64,000 nucleotides of DNA from NCBI RefSeq assembly GCF_022601685.1, contig NZ_JAKUML010000001.1, forward strand, positions 1-64,000, given 5' to 3'. Below the pieces are notes generated by a model. It worked only from the letters and a program-made list of their open reading frames with translations. It searched no databases and was not told the DNA's origin. Origin of the DNA: Acinetobacter sedimenti. GTDB taxonomy: Bacteria > Pseudomonadota > Gammaproteobacteria > Pseudomonadales > Moraxellaceae. Made by a program: the position numbers and the translations under genes. Shown here in pieces: positions 18,465 through 28,194 of this stretch (the first letter of the stretch is position 1; every line of letters begins with the position of its first letter).

Positions 18465-19117
18465 TGATTGAAATGGTGAATAGCGCAAAGTCGTCGATGA
18501 TAGAGATTGATATTGCATTATCTTTGGGACAATTTCAGCTTGAGGCAAAATATCAGACCGATCAACAAGTGCTGGGCTTGTTTGGTGCATCGGGCTCTGG
18601 GAAAACTTCGATTTTACATAGTGTCGCAGGCATCGTCACACCGCAAAAAGGCAAGATTCATATTCAAGAACAGTGTTTTTTTGATGCGAATCGAAAGATC
18701 AATCAATCGGCGCAACAACGTCGTGTTGGCTTAGTCTTTCAAGATGCACAGCTCTTTCCACACTTTTCGGTAAAAAAGAATTTATTGTTTGGCTTTCAGC
18801 ATATTGAATCATCACAGCGACATTTTCAACTCGATCAAGTGGTGGAATTATTGAAATTAGAGCATCTGTTAGAACGTATGCCGATCAAACTGTCAGGTGG
18901 TGAGAAGCAACGTGTTGCACTCGGTCGTGCGTTATTGTATTCACCAAATATATTGCTACTCGATGAGCCTTTGTCTGCGCTCGATGCTGCACATAAACAG
19001 GAAATTATTCCGTTCTTTCAGCAGATCCGAGATCAGACGGATATACCGATGCTCTATGTCAGTCATGATATTGATGAAATTAAGCAACTGACGGATGAGG
19101 TGTGGTGTTTGACTTGA
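18464..19117 (+). CDS. modC: Molybdate ABC transporter ATPase, short form
   Basis: ATPase that powers molybdate uptake. Walker A GASGSGKTS, signature LSGGEKQRVALGRAL and Walker B ILLLDEPLSALD are intact. From the ATG at 18464 (overlapping the modB TGA) the product is 217 residues. It stops right after the ATPase core at DEVWCLT and lacks the C-terminal Mop/TOBE domain of typical 350-residue ModC. The convergent AT-rich gene at 19122 begins 4 bases later, so truncation by an insertion is possible, though short ModC proteins may be natural in this genus. Confidence 0.88.
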   Translation: MIEMVNSAKSSMIEIDIALSLGQFQLEAKYQTDQQVLGLFGASGSGKTSILHSVAGIVTPQKGKIHIQEQCFFDANRKINQSAQQRRVGLVFQDAQLFPHFSVKKNLLFGFQHIESSQRHFQLDQVVELLKLEHLLERMPIKLSGGEKQRVALGRALLYSPNILLLDEPLSALDAAHKQEIIPFFQQIRDQTDIPMLYVSHDIDEIKQLTDEVWCLT

Positions 19118-19121
19118 TTTG

Positions 19122-19706
19122 TTAGTTGGATCGATCTTCTTTTTCTCTCAACTCTTCATTGGTTATGTCGACCATGTAATTCATTGGCATCATGATAAAT
19201 GATAGAACTTCTTCGTAGTCTAACTCATTCGGGTCGACATTAGATAACTCTGGATTTATTGTCATTTCAAACTCAACAAACCACCATTTTTGTATTTTGA
19301 AATATAAATCACGAATTTGACCAATATATTCTGTTTTCGTTCTTTTTCCACTATCGGAGATCATTTTAGACAATTCATGTGCTAGTTCATTGCGATGTAT
19401 CTTAAAATATTTTACGTTTTGAATATCATCTTTAGAAATAACCCCATTTTTTTCTAACCAGATCAAAGAAGCGATAATGATATCTTTTCGATAAAGTTCG
19501 CGTACTTGAGTTTCGTATTCTGTATCAAGAATCCAGCCACTTTCATCAAATCCATTGGTATAAAAACTTTTAATTTTCTGAATGATACAATCAATTAGTA
19601 AATCGTATGCGGTTAAATATAATGACGCAGAGATAAGTTGGAACTTGACTTCTTCAGGATCTAAAAATTTCATCCAATCTTTATAAATCTTTTGCTTATC
19701 TGTCAT
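19122..19706 (-). CDS. AT-rich hypothetical protein, HEPN-like motif
   Basis: I do not recognise the family. The 194-residue product is acidic and mainly helical. RNELAH (about residues 107-112) fits the R-x4-6-H motif of HEPN-type RNases, but this is a short pattern and the assignment is tentative. Its ATG overlaps the stop of the upstream ModE-like gene by four bases, so it is translated from the same mRNA. Its higher AT content than modABC or nadC suggests acquisition. It could be a toxin-like or defence gene lodged in the molybdate locus. Confidence 0.6.
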   Translation of the reverse strand: MTDKQKIYKDWMKFLDPEEVKFQLISASLYLTAYDLLIDCIIQKIKSFYTNGFDESGWILDTEYETQVRELYRKDIIIASLIWLEKNGVISKDDIQNVKYFKIHRNELAHELSKMISDSGKRTKTEYIGQIRDLYFKIQKWWFVEFEMTINPELSNVDPNELDYEEVLSFIMMPMNYMVDITNEELREKEDRSN

Positions 19707-20065
19707 TTTGAACTAGAACAAATTAATTTTTCAAACGCCACCATTTCACTTTCAACACTTTGCTTGGCGATCCTCTGCATCTTTTGATATTTCTCAACGA
19801 TTTGCAAACCAAATGCAGTGACTTGCGTACCACCACCATATGAGCCACCCGTTTGCGTACTGACCAGTGGCGAAATGAAATTTCGATTCATGGTATCGAC
19901 CAACTGCCATGCACGGCGGTAGCTCATATTCATCTGTTTGGCGGCTTTGGAGATCGAGCCTGTAGCGTGAATGGCTAGGAGTAGCTCAGCTTTCCCTGGA
20001 CCAAAAGCAATCTCAGCATCATTATAGATACGAAGTTTGAGGTTGAGATGCGCAGATTGAGTCAT
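19703..20065 (-). CDS. modE: ModE-type molybdate-responsive regulator, DNA-binding domain only
   Basis: A 120-residue protein matching the N-terminal LysR-like winged helix of ModE: FGPGKAELLLAIHATGSISK, AAKQMNMSYRRAWQLVD and the GGSYGGGTQVTAFG wing. The C-terminal molybdate-binding Mop domains of full ModE (about 260 residues) are absent. Such short forms are common, and they may sense molybdate otherwise or act constitutively. Its position beside modABC and the inverted repeat at 16917-16943 suggest it controls modA expression. Confidence 0.85.
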   Translation of the reverse strand: MTQSAHLNLKLRIYNDAEIAFGPGKAELLLAIHATGSISKAAKQMNMSYRRAWQLVDTMNRNFISPLVSTQTGGSYGGGTQVTAFGLQIVEKYQKMQRIAKQSVESEMVAFEKLICSSSK

Positions 20066-20077
20066 CGGAATGAAATT

Positions 20078-20959
<882 letters not shown>

Positions 20960-21063
20960 TTATAACGGATTTTTTCGCAAGGCAGAGATTTAGACAGCAA
21001 AATGCCTTGAACTCAAGTAATATGAATGCTGAATACTGGTTAACACTTTGATATTTTTATACG

Positions 21064-21627
21064 ATGAGTCATTTAAAAATTGAGCAAGGGCGGTTAAATA
21101 TCGCTCGGCAGATCGCTTCACCGAACTTTAATGCTCGTCCTGAGCAGACAGAGATTCGTCTGGTGGTGATTCATAATATTAGCTTGCCACCATCGCAGTT
21201 TGGTGGCGGTTATATCGAGCAATTTTTTCAAAATCAACTCGATCACGGCAAGCACCCTTATTTTGAAACCATTCGTGGGATGCAAGTTTCAGCGCATTTA
21301 TTAATATTGCGTACTGGAGAGATTTTACAGTTCGTCAATTTTAACGATCGGGCTTGGCATGCAGGGCGTTCAAGCTATCTCGGTCAAGTGGAATGTAATG
21401 ATTATTCGATTGGCATCGAGCTTGAAGGCAGTGATGATTTGCCCTTTGAAGAGGCGCAATATCAACAACTCAGCCAAGTGATCGTTGCGCTCGAATCTGC
21501 CTATCCAAAAACCAAAAAGCATCTTGCAGGGCATTCGGATATTGCGCCACAGCGTAAGACCGATCCGGGTGATTTTTTTGATTGGCAAAAACTACGTCAG
21601 CTTTTACAGCAAACACGCGCTACATAA
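21064..21627 (+). CDS. ampD: 1,6-anhydro-N-acetylmuramoyl-L-alanine amidase
   Basis: Cytosolic zinc amidase that cleaves anhydro-muropeptides during cell-wall recycling. Loss of AmpD in many gammaproteobacteria raises AmpC. Zinc ligands fit H in VVIHNISLPPSQFGG, H in LAGHSDIAP and D in RKTDPGDFFDW. The NDRAWHAGRSSYLG segment is also typical. The 187-residue length is normal. It is divergent from nadC and lies 84 bases ahead of murJ, another peptidoglycan gene. Confidence 0.94.
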   Translation: MSHLKIEQGRLNIARQIASPNFNARPEQTEIRLVVIHNISLPPSQFGGGYIEQFFQNQLDHGKHPYFETIRGMQVSAHLLILRTGEILQFVNFNDRAWHAGRSSYLGQVECNDYSIGIELEGSDDLPFEEAQYQQLSQVIVALESAYPKTKKHLAGHSDIAPQRKTDPGDFFDWQKLRQLLQQTRAT

Positions 21628-21711
21628 ATTCATTGGATTTACATGGTCTAGTGCATGCAAACTCTAAAAATTCATCTACAATAAGCACTTTTGTGATTTG
21701 GGATAAAAACC

Positions 21712-23259
21712 ATGGCGCTATGGCGATCGACCGTCATTGTCAGTGCGATGACTATGTTGTCACGCATCTTAGGCTTGGTACGAGATATGGTCTTGCTCAA
21801 TGTATTTGGCGCAGGCAAAGATTTCGATACCTTCGTGGTGGCATTCCGTATCCCTAATTTCTTTCGGCGACTGTTTGCCGAAGGGGCATTTTCCCAAGCC
21901 TTTATTCCTGTACTCACAGAATATAAAACCTCAAAAACACACGAAGAAGTGCAGATTTTAGTTAGTCGTGTATTTGGCGGGTTACTGCTGATCATGAGTT
22001 TATTGACCATGGTGGCGATGGTGGCAGCGCCTGCAATTCTCTACGTCTATGCAGGTGGTTTTGCCGACGATCCTGAGAAATTTGCACAGCTGATTGATCT
22101 ATTTCGCCTGACTTTTCCATACTTGTTATTTATGTCGTTGACGGCATTTGCAGGAAGTATTTTGAATAGTTATGGCTCGTTTACCACACCTGCATTTGCG
22201 CCTGTATTACTCAATCTGAGTATGATTTTTGCGGCACTATTTTTAGCACCAAAAATGTATCCTGATCCTGCGATCATGTCATTGGGTTGGGGCGTGTTGA
22301 TTGCAGGGATATTACAACTTGCCTTACAGCTCCCACAGTTATGGCGTAAAAAATTGCTGATTCCACCGAAGCTCGATTTTAAGCATGAAGGGGTACAACG
22401 CATTTTAAAGTTGATGTTACCTGCGTTGTTCGGTGTGTCAGTGACGCAAATCAATCTATTGCTCAATACCTTTTGGGCATCGCATATGCAAGAGGGTTCA
22501 GTGTCGTGGCTGTATACCGCAGAGCGAATGACTGAGTTGCCACTGGGCTTGATTGGTGTGGCGATTGGTACAGTGATTTTACCGTCGTTATCGAACCGTC
22601 ATGCAGAGCAAGATGCCACAAAATTCCGTGCCATGATCGACTGGGCAGCGAAAGTCATTATCTTGGTGGGTGTACCTGCCAGTATTGCATTGGGTATGCT
22701 TGCCACACCGATTATACAAACGCTGTTCCAACATGGTGAATTTACCCTACGTGATACGCAGATGACCGCTTTGGCATTGCAATGTATGAGTGCAGGTGTG
22801 ATCTCATTTATGTTGATTAAGGTCTTTGCGCCAGGCTTTTATGCACAGCAAGATACCAAGACGCCTGTACGTATCGGTTTAGTCACCGTGTTTGCCAACA
22901 TGCTCATTACCATCATTTTGCTTGGGATTTTCCATCTCGTCGGTTGGAAAGAGCAACACATGGCACTAGCACTGGCTTCATCAGGCTCGGCGTTGGTGAA
23001 TGCAGGATTGCTCTATGTGGCATTGCATCGTCGGAATATTTATCGTTTTGAAGGGCATTGGAAAAAAACCATAGTGCAATTCTCCATCGCCAATATTGCG
23101 ATGATCGTTGCTTTATGGTTCGGTTTACAATGGTTTGATGGTGATGCAGGTGTGTGGATGCGTATTCTTGCGCTGAGTGTGCTCTGTGTGCTTGGTGCGA
23201 TGGTATACGGTATTTCACTATTGGCAATGGGCTTCCGCCCTCGACACTTACGTCCTTAA
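21712..23259 (+). CDS. murJ: Lipid II flippase MurJ
   Basis: Inner-membrane MOP-superfamily flippase that moves lipid II to the periplasm for peptidoglycan assembly. The 515-residue protein has about fourteen hydrophobic helices and the MviN signatures SRILGLVRDMV, FRIPNFFRRLFAEGAFSQAF and the central RMTELPLGLIGVAIGTVILP. A terminator-like hairpin follows the gene. Confidence 0.95.
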   Translation: MALWRSTVIVSAMTMLSRILGLVRDMVLLNVFGAGKDFDTFVVAFRIPNFFRRLFAEGAFSQAFIPVLTEYKTSKTHEEVQILVSRVFGGLLLIMSLLTMVAMVAAPAILYVYAGGFADDPEKFAQLIDLFRLTFPYLLFMSLTAFAGSILNSYGSFTTPAFAPVLLNLSMIFAALFLAPKMYPDPAIMSLGWGVLIAGILQLALQLPQLWRKKLLIPPKLDFKHEGVQRILKLMLPALFGVSVTQINLLLNTFWASHMQEGSVSWLYTAERMTELPLGLIGVAIGTVILPSLSNRHAEQDATKFRAMIDWAAKVIILVGVPASIALGMLATPIIQTLFQHGEFTLRDTQMTALALQCMSAGVISFMLIKVFAPGFYAQQDTKTPVRIGLVTVFANMLITIILLGIFHLVGWKEQHMALALASSGSALVNAGLLYVALHRRNIYRFEGHWKKTIVQFSIANIAMIVALWFGLQWFDGDAGVWMRILALSVLCVLGAMVYGISLLAMGFRPRHLRP

Positions 23260-23294
23260 ACAGCTATAGCACCTTAATTAATGTTATATCCCAT

Positions 23295-23321
23295 AAAAAA
23301 ACTGTCCGAAGACAGCTTTTG
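23295..23321 (-). terminator. Bidirectional terminator between murJ and the 23367 gene
   Basis: Stem CTGTC/GACAG around CGAA on the plus strand, which reads TTCG on the minus strand. T runs flank both sides, the longer (T7) on the minus strand. The minus-strand T7 suits the minus gene at 23367; the shorter plus-strand tail may also end murJ. Confidence 0.75.
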
Positions 23322-23366
23322 GAGGAAGGTAAAATCGTTTTCTATGCCGATTCTATTTTGGTCACA

Positions 23367-23699
23367 TTAACTACCAAACAGATTTTGGAATAGATTGCTA
23401 AACTTCTTACTACGAGAAACCACGCTGAGTTTTTGGTTATTGAGCTTAGCGAGTGCTTGGCTTTCTTCAGTCGATGGTTTTGATGCAGCAGACAACTTTG
23501 CGCTTTGGATCATTTTATCCAGTGCGGTCAGTTGGCTCGCATCTTTCGCCGTTGCAGTGGTCTTTTTCGCATCTGCAACAGATTTGATAATCGACGCTTC
23601 TTGCTTAGGCGTTTGCGGTTGAATTTGAGCTGAGTGTGTATATGACGCGAAACCGACAGTCATGCTTAACATCAGCATTACCGATTTAACTTGCATCAC
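23367..23699 (-). CDS. Small exported protein, unknown function
   Basis: A 110-residue protein with a clear signal peptide (hydrophobic VMLMLSMTVGFASY, cleavage probably after SA in THSAQ). The mature part is polar, Lys/Ala/Ser-rich and probably disordered (KKTTATAKDASQLTALDKM), ending in a hydrophobic FSNLFQNLFGS. I recognise no domain. It is monocistronic, with a terminator at its end and 240 bases of AT-rich upstream region. Confidence 0.65.
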   Translation of the reverse strand: MMQVKSVMLMLSMTVGFASYTHSAQIQPQTPKQEASIIKSVADAKKTTATAKDASQLTALDKMIQSAKLSAASKPSTEESQALAKLNNQKLSVVSRSKKFSNLFQNLFGS

Positions 23700-23939
23700 G
23701 GACTCCCCGATAGGCTATTGATTGTATCCACAATCGTAATTGTAAATAATAAAATTCTCATTAATAACTAAAATACTATGCTTGATGACAGATTTCAAAC
23801 TTTATTTATTATTTTTATTAAACATATCACGATTTATTGTGATTTATCTGGGTATTTCACAAATTATTTTATAAATAAAAGGGTAGGAAGTGACAATTTT
23901 TGCGAATTGGGTGGGTGTTTATAATGAAAGACGAATGGA

Positions 23940-24533
23940 TTAGTTAAAGAAGCGTACAATGATTGGCAACATACAAACTAATAATAACAGTGCAGAACTA
24001 CGGTAGAGTTGCTCTTGGTTGATGCCTTTGAAGCGACCCGTCAGTAAGCGACTGCCGTAAAACATCCAAAACAAAGCCGATGGAATCAGTACCGCACTAA
24101 ATAGCAACATGCTAATGGCATAGCTTTCGATATTGTTCCACGTCGCATGCGGAAACACGCCAACTGAAAAGAGCGCAGCTTTTGGATTTTTAAAGGTGGA
24201 ATAAAACAGGTGCATGGCTTTGATATTTTTATTGCGTTGACTATGCGCATGTAGGTGTTTCATTTTCCATAGACGAAAAGCAAGCCAAAAGACATAGATC
24301 GCACTGGCAAAATGGAGAATATCAATAAATAAAGGCCATATATCATCGGTAAAAGCAACGATTAACCACCACAGTGCCATCGCATACATATAGCCAATCA
24401 ACTCCGCAGGAATCAGGCGAAGTGATTTTTGCATACCGATTTGCTGTGCAGAACTCGCCAACAATGCGTTGGTTGGTCCAGGGATAATCATCACGGCAAA
24501 CAGCGCAATAAGAATAAAGCCATATTCGATCAT
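23940..24533 (-). CDS. LysE/RhtB-family amino acid exporter
   Basis: A 197-residue inner-membrane protein with about six helices. The start FILIALFAVMIIPGPTNALL carries the family's PGP motif, followed by the R/S-rich region around QQIGMQKSLRLIP. LysE/RhtB proteins export amino acids such as lysine, homoserine or threonine. Substrate cannot be read from sequence. It has no adjacent LysR regulator. Confidence 0.82.
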   Translation of the reverse strand: MIEYGFILIALFAVMIIPGPTNALLASSAQQIGMQKSLRLIPAELIGYMYAMALWWLIVAFTDDIWPLFIDILHFASAIYVFWLAFRLWKMKHLHAHSQRNKNIKAMHLFYSTFKNPKAALFSVGVFPHATWNNIESYAISMLLFSAVLIPSALFWMFYGSRLLTGRFKGINQEQLYRSSALLLLVCMLPIIVRFFN

Positions 24534-24655
24534 AAAAGTGGTTCAATAGTCACAGGGATCTGTGAGGGAGTTAGGAGAGCGTAAGTTAAACAATTATGAT
24601 GCAATTCCCAAGCTAATATTGCTGAAAATTGCATCAAATTATGAATATGTAACTT

Positions 24656-24675
24656 ACACTATTTAGAAATAGTGT
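24656..24675. other. Perfect 9-bp palindrome in the 24534-24700 intergenic region
   Basis: ACACTATTT (24656-24664), AG, AAATAGTGT (24667-24675). No T run follows on either strand, so an operator or RNA hairpin is more likely than a terminator. Confidence 0.4.
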
Positions 24676-24700
24676 TGCATGACAATGTGTTAGGATTAGG

Positions 24701-25090
24701 TTAATTGCTTGGGCGTGGATTTTGAATTGGACAATTTTTAAATTGTGCCGCTTGTGCAATCGCATCTTGCTGTCCGTAGAGTTTGGCAATTTCTGTGCGT
24801 TTGCTGTTGCTCGATTGCCCCATATTCACTGAGATGTTCGGACGAACGCCCCAACCGCCACCCCAGCCGCCTACACCAAGTCCGACACCAACGCCCATAC
24901 CTGTACGCTTTTCAGGTTCAACACCGTCACTGACATATTTGCCGATACGTGCGTATTCGGTGTGGAGCTGTGCGCAGTTCCACGATTGATACTGCGTCGG
25001 TGAAACATAGGCGGGGTTGACTGGACCAGTTGCGCAAGCACCTAGTACAAGGCTTGAAGCCAATGCGGTTGCTAAAGTGAGTTTATTCAT
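24701..25090 (-). CDS. Small glycine-rich lipoprotein, unknown function
   Basis: A 129-residue predicted lipoprotein: signal peptide with lipobox LGAC (Cys at about 19). A conserved-looking YQSWNCAQLHTEYARI segment follows, then a Gly/Val-rich stretch GMGVGVGLGVGGWGGGWGV (about 65-83) that could insert in or pack on membrane. A second Cys near the C-terminus may pair with the one in NCAQL. It overlaps the ParA stop by one base (TAATG), so it is translationally coupled to an apparently unrelated ATPase. No function is assigned. Confidence 0.7.
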   Translation of the reverse strand: MNKLTLATALASSLVLGACATGPVNPAYVSPTQYQSWNCAQLHTEYARIGKYVSDGVEPEKRTGMGVGVGLGVGGWGGGWGVRPNISVNMGQSSNSKRTEIAKLYGQQDAIAQAAQFKNCPIQNPRPSN

Positions 25091-25935
25091 TATTCACGCT
25101 CAATCTCGTCAAATAGTTGGCGGTAAGTCTGTGTCAGCTTGTGATCCTCAGCCAAATGAATCAATGGTAGATTCTTCAAGTGTGACTCTTTCATCATCAC
25201 AGATGGCGGTAGCATGGTGTCAAACACAGGCAGTTGATCCTGACGAAGCTGTGCCACAATTTCCTTTGGAAGCTTGGCTTGCGCTTGGAACTGATTGACA
25301 ATCACACCTTCCACAGCCAAGTCATCATTATGATCTTGACGAGTTTCGACGACATTTTCAAGTAGCGTTAATAGTGCACGGTGTGAGAATACGTCACAGT
25401 CAAATGGAATCAAGACACGATTCGACGCAATCAGCGCAGACAAGGTAAAGAAGTTAAATGCTGGCGGGGTGTCGATATAGACCCGATCATATTGTGATGC
25501 GATTTTATGCAAAGCATCACGCAGTTTGTAAATTTTATGTTTCGATTCAAGCGCATGCTCTAGTGAGCCAAGCTCTGCACTCGATGGAATCACATGCAAA
25601 TTTGGAAACGGACTCTGATGAATCACTGCATCTAAGCCTTTGACTTTATTATTTAAGATCGAGCCAATCGCCGAGCCGAGAATGCCTTTACCTTGCGGCT
25701 GCGCCACTACTTCTTCAAAGAAATGATACATATTCGGGCTAAAGGTCGGCAGTTCCGCACCTGTGTTCAAGCTGTCATGGGCACTACCGAGAATGTATTG
25801 ACTTGAGTTCGATTGTGGATCAAGGTCGATTACTAAAGTACGATAGCCCTGTGCGGCACTGATCGCTGCTAAGTTGACGGTAATGCTTGATTTGCCTACA
25901 CCACCTTTTTGGTTAAATACAACGCGAGTTAGCAT
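25090..25935 (-). CDS. ParA/MinD-family ATPase (orphan)
   Basis: A 281-residue P-loop ATPase with the deviant Walker A KGGVGKSS right at the N-terminus, LVIDLDPQSNSS (A') and VYIDTPPAFNFF (Walker B). Such proteins position DNA or protein cargo by dynamic ATP-dependent binding to the nucleoid. No parB lies next to it, so it is not the chromosomal partition locus. I chose ATG 25935 because GGAG lies 6 bases upstream; the ATG at 25947 is adjacent to its AAGGA. Its cargo is unknown. Confidence 0.85.
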   Translation of the reverse strand: MLTRVVFNQKGGVGKSSITVNLAAISAAQGYRTLVIDLDPQSNSSQYILGSAHDSLNTGAELPTFSPNMYHFFEEVVAQPQGKGILGSAIGSILNNKVKGLDAVIHQSPFPNLHVIPSSAELGSLEHALESKHKIYKLRDALHKIASQYDRVYIDTPPAFNFFTLSALIASNRVLIPFDCDVFSHRALLTLLENVVETRQDHNDDLAVEGVIVNQFQAQAKLPKEIVAQLRQDQLPVFDTMLPPSVMMKESHLKNLPLIHLAEDHKLTQTYRQLFDEIERE

Positions 25936-26049
25936 GTTGTTCTCCATTCCTTCTTTTGGTTGTATCGAACCAATTCAAAAAAACAAGTCAATAAAATCAG
26001 TCAAAAAATATGTTAGTAATGACATCTCTAAAAACAATTTATTCAAAAC

Positions 26050-26442
26050 TTAGCCGAGCTGTGGTTTGATCCCGATCAAAGCGAATAAGGCAAGAAATGC
26101 CACAATCGCAATCACTAAGCCTGCTTGACGTTGCACCAATAAGCGCTCTGATTTGCGACTAAAGGCTTTTATTGATGCAGATAAAATGACTAAAAATAAA
26201 ATCACTTTGGCATAAAACCACATTTCAACCTGAAATTGATTGTCCCAAAGCAACCACAATCCCGACAAAATCAACACACTATAACTGAAATGTTGCAGCC
26301 CGACGATGATCTTGTTGGACACGGTGCGTTCAACCGTCCATTTTTTTAAAATCAAAATCGGAAAAGCACGCACAATCAATAAAATAAACACCAAACTGGC
26401 AATCGACATGTGTATGATTTTAATCAATAGGTGCTGATCCAT
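26050..26442 (-). CDS. SirB-family membrane protein
   Basis: A 130-residue protein with four hydrophobic helices, matching the SirB (PF04247-type) family: an N-terminal HMSIASLVFILLIVRAF, central WLLWDN and a C-terminal hydrophobic helix. Originally named for effects on invasion gene expression in Salmonella, its molecular role is not established. It stands alone between bolA and parA. Confidence 0.75.
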   Translation of the reverse strand: MDQHLLIKIIHMSIASLVFILLIVRAFPILILKKWTVERTVSNKIIVGLQHFSYSVLILSGLWLLWDNQFQVEMWFYAKVILFLVILSASIKAFSRKSERLLVQRQAGLVIAIVAFLALFALIGIKPQLG

Positions 26443-26505
26443 AGTGGTTCTCTAGCTAAAACAGTGGCTTGAAATGAAAAATAAGAATAAAAAACTGAAA
26501 TAAAG

Positions 26506-26823
26506 TTAACTGCTTGCATGCTTTGGTGCGTGCGCACAATTTGGACTGTCAGGACGTTCACCTGTCCATTCATCATGAGTATAGGCATGAATAGCTAAGG
26601 CGTGAATCTTGGAAGGCGCAAGTAAATCACCGACTAAGCTATATATCTTTTGATGGCGTTGAACCAAACGCAAACCTTGAAAAACATCACTGACGATGGT
26701 CACTTTAAAATGACTTTCTTTCCCAGGGAAATAGCCACCATGACCAGAGGATTCATTCAAAATTTCCAAATGGCTTGGTGAGCATTTTTGTAGTAATTCT
26801 TCAAGTTGAGTTTGCAGTTGCAT
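26506..26823 (-). CDS. bolA: BolA-family protein
   Basis: A 105-residue BolA-like protein with the class II KH-like fold. SHFKVTIVSDVFQGLRLVQR and KIHALAIHAYTHDEW match the family, whose conserved His/Cys residues let BolA bind Fe-S clusters with monothiol glutaredoxins. In E. coli BolA affects morphology and biofilm transcription. AAAGGTCG precedes the ATG. The C-terminal tail NCAHAPKHASS adds a Cys-His cluster that could contribute to metal binding. Confidence 0.85.
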   Translation of the reverse strand: MQLQTQLEELLQKCSPSHLEILNESSGHGGYFPGKESHFKVTIVSDVFQGLRLVQRHQKIYSLVGDLLAPSKIHALAIHAYTHDEWTGERPDSPNCAHAPKHASS

Positions 26824-26940
26824 AAGGCGACCTTTAATTCAAATATAACGCAAAAACTTTGTGCAAGGAGTGGATACAAATATAGCATATTTCAAGCAAA
26901 ACGAAGTTTTCTTCAAAACTCCTAGAATCGCTACCATAAA

Positions 26941-26972
26941 AAAATACCGCATCATGAACGATGCGGTATTTT
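26941..26972 (-). terminator. Intrinsic terminator downstream of the M48 peptidase gene
   Basis: Long stem AAAATACCGCATC (26941-26953) and GATGCGGTATTTT (26960-26972) around ATGAAC. The T tail exists on both strands, so it works for the minus gene ending at 26996. Confidence 0.9.
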
Positions 26973-26995
26973 CAACTTTGCTTGACAATATGTGT

Positions 26996-27799
26996 TTAGC
27001 GTTTTGCTTGTTGATACAGTGGCATTACTTTTGGCATTAAAGCTTGTAAGTTTTGAATACGATTCGATGGATTCGGGTGGGTACTCAAGAACTGTGGCGA
27101 GCTTCCGCTACTTGCTGAAATCATTTTTTTCCACAGACTAATCGACGCATTCGGGTTATACCCTGCACGTGCCATCAGCTCGGTGCCAAGTACATCTGCT
27201 TCAGACTCCTGCGTACGGTTATTCGGTAAGCTGATACCGATCTGACCAACCATCTGCGCAAGTTGCGCTTGACCTTCAGATAGACCAGTCGCTGCCGCTA
27301 TGATGCTTAAACCTGCTTGCTGTGCGTACTGACGAGATACATTTTCACGACCATGTTCACGCAGTGCATGTGCCATCTCGTGACCCATGATCGCAGCGAT
27401 CTCATCATCAGTGAGTTTTAATCGGTCGATGATGCCTGTAAAGAACATGATCTTACCACCGGGCGCACAGAAGGCATTTAGCTCATTGCTCTTGATCAAA
27501 TTGACTTCCCATTTCCAAGAAGACGCCTCTGGGCGAAGTACTTTTGCTTGTGGAATCAAACGGTTGGCAATGCGTTGTAAGCGTGCTTTTTGCGTACTAT
27601 TGGTGTTCAATACACCTTTTGCCTGTGCTTGCGCTTTCATTTGGTTATAACTTTGCGCAGATAAGGCATTGACCTCGCTGTCAGATACCAGTAGTAATTG
27701 TTTGCGGTCTACACCCGTGGTACTTGTCGATGTTGAACTGGTACATCCTGTCACCGCCAAAGCACTTGCCAATACTGTTACGCTTAAAAACTTCTTCAT
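26996..27799 (-). CDS. M48-family metallopeptidase, outer-membrane lipoprotein (LoiP/YcaL type)
   Basis: A 267-residue predicted periplasmic zinc protease. Signal peptide with lipobox VTGC anchors it to a membrane. The HExxH zinc motif is in IMGHEMAHALREHG, and the third ligand E lies in TQESEADVLGTELM. E. coli relatives LoiP, YcaL and BepA degrade misassembled outer-membrane proteins; this short, TPR-less form is closest to LoiP/YcaL. A strong terminator follows. Confidence 0.9.
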   Translation of the reverse strand: MKKFLSVTVLASALAVTGCTSSTSTSTTGVDRKQLLLVSDSEVNALSAQSYNQMKAQAQAKGVLNTNSTQKARLQRIANRLIPQAKVLRPEASSWKWEVNLIKSNELNAFCAPGGKIMFFTGIIDRLKLTDDEIAAIMGHEMAHALREHGRENVSRQYAQQAGLSIIAAATGLSEGQAQLAQMVGQIGISLPNNRTQESEADVLGTELMARAGYNPNASISLWKKMISASSGSSPQFLSTHPNPSNRIQNLQALMPKVMPLYQQAKR

Positions 27800-28013
27800 C
27801 GTTACTCCGAGATTTTTACTATTTCTAGCCTCAGTGTATAACGATGGTATTGCAGATTAAGTATAAAAATTGATAACGAGAGTTAATAACGTAGACAAAA
27901 GATGAATAAAACTGATATCAAAGGACAAAAAAAGATGAATAAATGTGCATTCGGAGATTCGGAAATCGAAAACTGCTTGACCAAAATCGCCAATGCGCTA
28001 TGATGTGGCGCAT

Positions 28014-28089
<76 letters not shown>

Positions 28090-28107
28090 AATTTTGAAAG
28101 ATGTATG

Positions 28108-28138
28108 AAAAGCTTGAACATTGATTCAAGCTTTTTTT
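28108..28138 (+). terminator. Intrinsic terminator after tRNA-Gly
   Basis: Stem AAGCTTGAA (28110-28118) and TTCAAGCTT (28125-28133), then T7. It lies 19 bases beyond the tRNA. Confidence 0.88.
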
Positions 28139-28194
28139 ATGTCTACTATTTTTTCTTATTGTTAAAAAAATATAAACGAGCAAATATAGCAACG

